Part shown: in pieces, positions 63,891 to 64,000 of the stretch | Layout: the number at the start of each line of letters is the position of its first letter | Numbering within the stretch: the first letter of the stretch is position 1 | From: Haliclona indistincta | Taxonomy: Eukaryota; Porifera; Demospongiae; Haplosclerida; Chalinidae | DNA: 64,000 nt | Reading direction: 5' to 3' | Assembly (NCBI GenBank): GCA_964017065.1 | Contig: OZ024791.1 | Span: 6,376,547-6,440,546, forward strand | The notes under the pieces: model-generated | The model's database searches: none | The model's input: only the letters and a program-made list of their open reading frames with translations | What the model was told of the DNA's origin: nothing | Made by a program: the position numbers and the translations under genes

Positions 63891-64000
63891 CTGCAGTAAA
63901 AAAATTAATGTTTTTCACAATCTCTGACTCCCTCTTATAATAAAAAATTGTTCTCCAGTCTCCACTCTATAGCAAGTGCAATAGAACCAACCTACAGCAA

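Overview
The window looks like nuclear DNA of an early-branching animal. It carries a ryanodine-receptor-type gene, a neurofibromin (NF1) gene and an intronless replication-type histone H3. Introns are mostly 45-150 nt, CT/AG microsatellites are frequent and small inverted-repeat transposons are abundant. I lean towards a demosponge. That is an inference from gene style and from the family resemblance of the partial gene at the left edge; no sequence here proves it.

Layout. 1-1014 (-): 5' part of an uncharacterised gene. 1103-1400: small inverted-repeat element. 2106-13216 (-): N-terminal half of a ryanodine receptor, 41 exons that join in phase to about 2593 codons, from the start codon through MIR, SPRY1-3 and RyR repeats into the second helical (RIH) region. 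The channel pore is not in the window, and the frame cannot be continued cleanly below 2106. 13559-13969 (+): histone H3, head-to-head with the receptor gene. 14975-59837 (+): complete NF1, 52 coding exons that join in phase to 2716 residues, with the RasGAP domain and its arginine finger, then the Sec14-PH module. 59838-62415: no gene recognised. 62416-63890 (-): internal exons of a coiled-coil protein, possibly the augmin subunit HAUS7.

The outstanding feature is NF1 intron 16 (24601-48247, 23.6 kb), when most introns here are under 150 nt. It is built of tandem and inverted duplications. Antisense to NF1, it holds eight copies of what reads as a tiny gene: a TATA box, in one subfamily a short untranslated first exon with a splice donor, then two coding exons joined across a conserved phase-0 intron, encoding 60-69 residues. 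The six-copy subfamily mostly has AATAAA at or beside the stop codon. The two subfamilies have clearly diverged in DNA, but keep the intron position and the protein pattern ELVVT..W.H...RD.SQ / CTD...W..G.K..Y. I know of no described family with this pattern. It is the best candidate here for an undescribed system.

The same intron holds several non-autonomous DNA transposons. Two of them have precise empty sites elsewhere in the window, which fixes their ends and target duplications: TA for 35029-35594, and 7-8 bp for 37410-37975. It also holds a 45-nt minisatellite that expanded in only one paralogous copy, a THAP zinc-finger fragment, and an inverted pair of a captured coding-like fragment. 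NF1 intron 23 adds a nested pair of inverted-repeat elements and a 38-nt satellite. Long CT tracts abut the 3' splice sites of several introns in both large genes.
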